Shown in pieces: positions 22,766 through 24,995 of a stretch of 24,995 bases of DNA. The DNA is from Lachnospiraceae bacterium (lineage in GTDB: Bacteria > Bacillota > Clostridia > Lachnospirales > Lachnospiraceae), in assembly GCA_021204285.1 (NCBI GenBank), contig JAJPZP010000065.1, positions 1 through 24,995 of the forward strand. Direction: 5' to 3'. Under the pieces are notes generated by a model. That model saw only the letters and a program-made list of their open reading frames with translations. It ran no database searches and was not told where the DNA came from. Both the position numbers and the translations under genes were made by a program. Numbering within the stretch: position 1 is the first letter of the stretch; every line of letters begins with the position of its first letter.

Positions 22766-24067
22766 ATGACAGAAAAGGAATTGACGATCAAGGCGAGCGA
22801 GGACCTGGATAAAAAGCTTGCGGAAGCGAAAAAGACAGGCAACCTCGTGGTGAAGGATGCGTCGGAGGATCCGGCGCTGGTGCGTGAAACTTTTGAAAAA
22901 GGCCAGGGCATCCTGCGTCTGTTCCCGGCTTTTGTGCCGAGACGTTTTAATAAGGCCGGACGCAGACTGAGACTGCATTCGGATGACTATTTCGCTTTTG
23001 GTATGGAGAGAGGCTCCATCATAGAGAGATGGTTCTCGGCAACGATCGCGGCAAACAACGGACCGACCGCAAAGGCGGACGAGGGAATGTCCTATGTATG
23101 TGTTGACTATAATACGGATCAGAAATTTTCCCTGCGTACGGCGGTAAAAGTGCTGGGCGCTGAGCTGGTTGGCGAGGAGCTGATGGAGAAATACAACGGC
23201 TGGCCAATGTATTCGAAATTCTTTGACAACGAAGCGCCGCTTTTCCATCACCTGCATCTGACCTTTGAGGATGCCGCGCGTGTGGGCAAGCTCGGCAAGC
23301 CGGAGTGCTACTACTTCCCCAAGCAGCTGAACAACTGGTTTGGAGAGGCCGACTATACCTATTTTGGTTTTGATCCGGATGTAGATCCGGAGGAGATAAA
23401 GGAAAGACTTCGTCATTTTGATGACGACGATACCCGGATTACCGATCTGTCCCGCGCATATCGGATCGAGCTGGGCACAGGCTGGTACACGCCCGCAGGC
23501 GTGATCCATGCGCCGGCGTCTGTCCTGACCTATGAGCCGCAGTGGAACAGCGATGTAAACTCCGTATATGAAAATATTGTATCCGGCGAGGTATATCCGC
23601 ATGAAATGCTCAACGAGGAGTGCCCGCCTGAGGATAACGATGTCGACGCGGTATTTAATCTCCTTGACTGGGAGAAAAACGTTGATCCGCATTATCGCAA
23701 GCATTATTTCCGCCGTCCGGTTGTGGAGACGGAGAATGAAGCTTATACGCAGAAATATGTGGTATATGCGAATCCTTACATCGCGGCAAAGGAGCTGACG
23801 GTGAATCCGGGACAGACCGCAGTGATCAAGGATGGCGCGGCTTACGGCTGCATTACGATCCAGGGACATGGCAAACTCGGCGTTTATGACTGCGAGGCTG
23901 CTACGCTGATCCACTTTGGACAGCAGAGCACGGATGAGTTCTTTGTATCCGAGAAGGCGGCTACGGAAGGCGTGACGATCACCAACTTAAGCCAGGTGGA
24001 GCCGCTCGTGATGCTGAAGCATTTCGGACCAAACTGCCCGGGTGTTCCCGCAGAACCTAACAACTAA
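22766..24067 (+). CDS. Cupin-family protein, candidate sugar isomerase
   Basis: This 433-residue protein is not firmly assigned. A cupin-like metal site is suggested by HHLHL (His162 and His164), Glu180 in GKPECYYFP and His248 in TPAGVIHAP. This order resembles type I phosphomannose isomerase (the HKPE and PHAY regions), and a second beta-rich cupin-like part lies at about 335-425 (NPGQTAVIKDGAAYGCITIQGHGKLGVYD). Lying between a mutarotase and a sugar kinase, it may be the aldose-ketose isomerase of the pathway. ATG 22766 has AGGAGGG at 22751-22757; the TTG at 22739 would sit before that site. The Trp/Tyr-rich segment LNNWFGEADYTYFGFDPDVD looks family-specific. Confidence 0.82.
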   Translation: MTEKELTIKASEDLDKKLAEAKKTGNLVVKDASEDPALVRETFEKGQGILRLFPAFVPRRFNKAGRRLRLHSDDYFAFGMERGSIIERWFSATIAANNGPTAKADEGMSYVCVDYNTDQKFSLRTAVKVLGAELVGEELMEKYNGWPMYSKFFDNEAPLFHHLHLTFEDAARVGKLGKPECYYFPKQLNNWFGEADYTYFGFDPDVDPEEIKERLRHFDDDDTRITDLSRAYRIELGTGWYTPAGVIHAPASVLTYEPQWNSDVNSVYENIVSGEVYPHEMLNEECPPEDNDVDAVFNLLDWEKNVDPHYRKHYFRRPVVETENEAYTQKYVVYANPYIAAKELTVNPGQTAVIKDGAAYGCITIQGHGKLGVYDCEAATLIHFGQQSTDEFFVSEKAATEGVTITNLSQVEPLVMLKHFGPNCPGVPAEPNN

Positions 24068-24127
24068 TATTTCATCAGGCCGGAAATGGGTGGAATTGTA
24101 CCAAGCTGCGGAAAGGAGCAGAAAAGA

Positions 24128-24995
24128 ATGAAGTATTTGATGGGGATTGATAATGGAGGTACGTTTTCAAAAGCGGCCATATTCGATGAAAATGGGGATC
24201 AGATTTCTGTTGCCAGTCTGCCGATGGTTACAATTACACCCAAGCCCGGCTATACAGAGAAGGATATGGACGAGCTGTGGCGGGTGAACGCGCAGGCCTG
24301 CAGGGAGGCGATTGAAAAAAGCGGGATCGACCCGAAGGATATCGCCGGCGTATCTTTCTCCGGACATGGCAAGGGTCTTTACATGGTTGGCGCTGACGGA
24401 AAGCCTTCCTATAATGGCATCGTATCGACGGACACAAGAGCCTGGGCACAGGTGAAGAAATGGTATGGGGACGGCACGAACAAAAGAGTATACGAAAAGA
24501 CCTTCCAGGAGATCCTGGCCGTGCAGCCGGTCGCGCTGCTCGCCTGGTTTAAGGAAAATGAGCCTGAGGTGCTCTCCCGCACGAAGTATATTTTCGCGGT
24601 GAAGGATTATATCCGTTACATGCTGACAGGCGAGGCTTACAGCGAATATACGGACTGCTCGGGCTCCAATCTGGTGAACCTGACTACCGGGCAGCATGAC
24701 AGGGAACTGATGGCGCTGTTTGGCCTGGAGGACTGCTTTGACAAGCTTCCGCCGCTTCGGCATTCGGCTGATATCTGCGGATACGTGACGAAGGAAGCGA
24801 GTGAGCTGACACTCATTCCTGAGGGTACGCCGGCGGCTGCGGGTATGTTTGATGTGAATGCCTGCGGTATTGCCTCCGGTTTGTGTGATGAGAAGCAGAT
24901 GTGCATGATCGCAGGTACGTGGAGCATCAATGAGTTTATCAAGAAGGAGCTGGTGACCAACGGTACGGTGGATCTGAATTCTTTCTTCTGCATCC
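24128..24995 (+). CDS. lyxK: FGGY-family sugar kinase, 5' part (closest to L-xylulose kinase)
   Basis: The first 289 residues are in the window and the frame runs off the end. The N-terminal ATPase motif GIDNGGTFSKAAIFD (6-20) marks the FGGY/actin-fold kinases. PGYTEKDMDELW, SFSGHGKGLYMVGADGKP, STDTRAW, VKDYIRYMLTGEAYSEYTDCSGSNL and GTPAAAGMFDV track E. coli LyxK (L-xylulose kinase) as I recall it better than XylB or RhaB. It would phosphorylate the ketose made by an upstream isomerase. AAAGGAG precedes ATG 24128. The 60-nt gap from the cupin gene shows no signal. The FGGY kinase call is firm; the L-xylulose specificity is tentative. Confidence 0.88.
   Translation, partial: MKYLMGIDNGGTFSKAAIFDENGDQISVASLPMVTITPKPGYTEKDMDELWRVNAQACREAIEKSGIDPKDIAGVSFSGHGKGLYMVGADGKPSYNGIVSTDTRAWAQVKKWYGDGTNKRVYEKTFQEILAVQPVALLAWFKENEPEVLSRTKYIFAVKDYIRYMLTGEAYSEYTDCSGSNLVNLTTGQHDRELMALFGLEDCFDKLPPLRHSADICGYVTKEASELTLIPEGTPAAAGMFDVNACGIASGLCDEKQMCMIAGTWSINEFIKKELVTNGTVDLNSFFCI

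Noticed and set aside
22253..23914. 553-residue minus-strand open frame opposite the mutarotase and cupin genes
   Set aside because: It covers two convincing + strand genes and their ribosome sites and shows no domain pattern.

Overview
The window is a fairly GC-rich stretch in which every supported gene lies on the + strand. Gene content suggests an anaerobic, Gram-positive gut-type Firmicute, most likely a Lachnospiraceae-like clostridium. The evidence is anaerobic-route cobalamin genes (cbiK, cbiL, cbiF, cbiH), several lipobox lipoproteins with long acidic Thr/Glu/Ala linkers, ABC importers that rely on lipoprotein receptors, and close ATGA-type gene overlaps. This is inferred from protein resemblance; no marker gene such as rRNA is present.

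Region 1 (1-4937) is housekeeping. It holds the 3' end of an SPFH/band-7 protein, argF (ornithine carbamoyltransferase), a small three-helix membrane protein overlapping birA (biotin-protein ligase/repressor), a small conserved hypothetical overlapping a dusB-type tRNA-dihydrouridine synthase, and a second hypothetical protein. It closes with a strong intrinsic terminator.

Region 2 (about 4964-18437) is a 12-gene cobalamin/tetrapyrrole block. It opens with a good promoter, a cobalamin riboswitch and a terminator-like expression platform, and closes with an intrinsic terminator after cobD. The order is: an exported lipoprotein CbiK chelatase, a lipoprotein and a membrane-anchored protein that both look NEAT-like, a BtuF/FecB-type binding lipoprotein, a FecCD-type permease, an ATPase with an unusual C-terminal extension, cbiL, cbiF, hemA, cbiH, a hemC-cobA-hemD triple fusion and cobD. 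HemA and the fusion protein supply early tetrapyrrole precursors up to precorrin-2. CbiL, CbiH and CbiF methylate the cobalt-corrin ring. CobD makes the aminopropanol-phosphate arm. The chelatase that should feed CbiL carries a lipoprotein signal peptide, and the genes between it and cbiL encode surface binding proteins and an importer. This raises the idea of an extracytoplasmic metal-tetrapyrrole capture and import step coupled to B12 synthesis. It is the most interesting part of the window.

Region 3 (18438-24995) is a sugar uptake and catabolism operon. A sigma-A-like promoter lies between two AT-rich, CG-centred palindromes of the LacI-repressor type. It drives an RbsA-like ATPase, an RbsC-like permease and an RbsB-like lipoprotein. 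After a 15-bp hairpin come a FucU/RbsD mutarotase, an unassigned cupin protein with a phosphomannose-isomerase-like metal-site pattern, and the 5' part of an FGGY kinase closest to L-xylulose kinase LyxK. The likely substrate is a pentose or deoxy sugar, not identified from sequence. No regulator gene for it lies in the window.

I saw no rRNA, tRNA, insertion sequence, prophage or CRISPR array.
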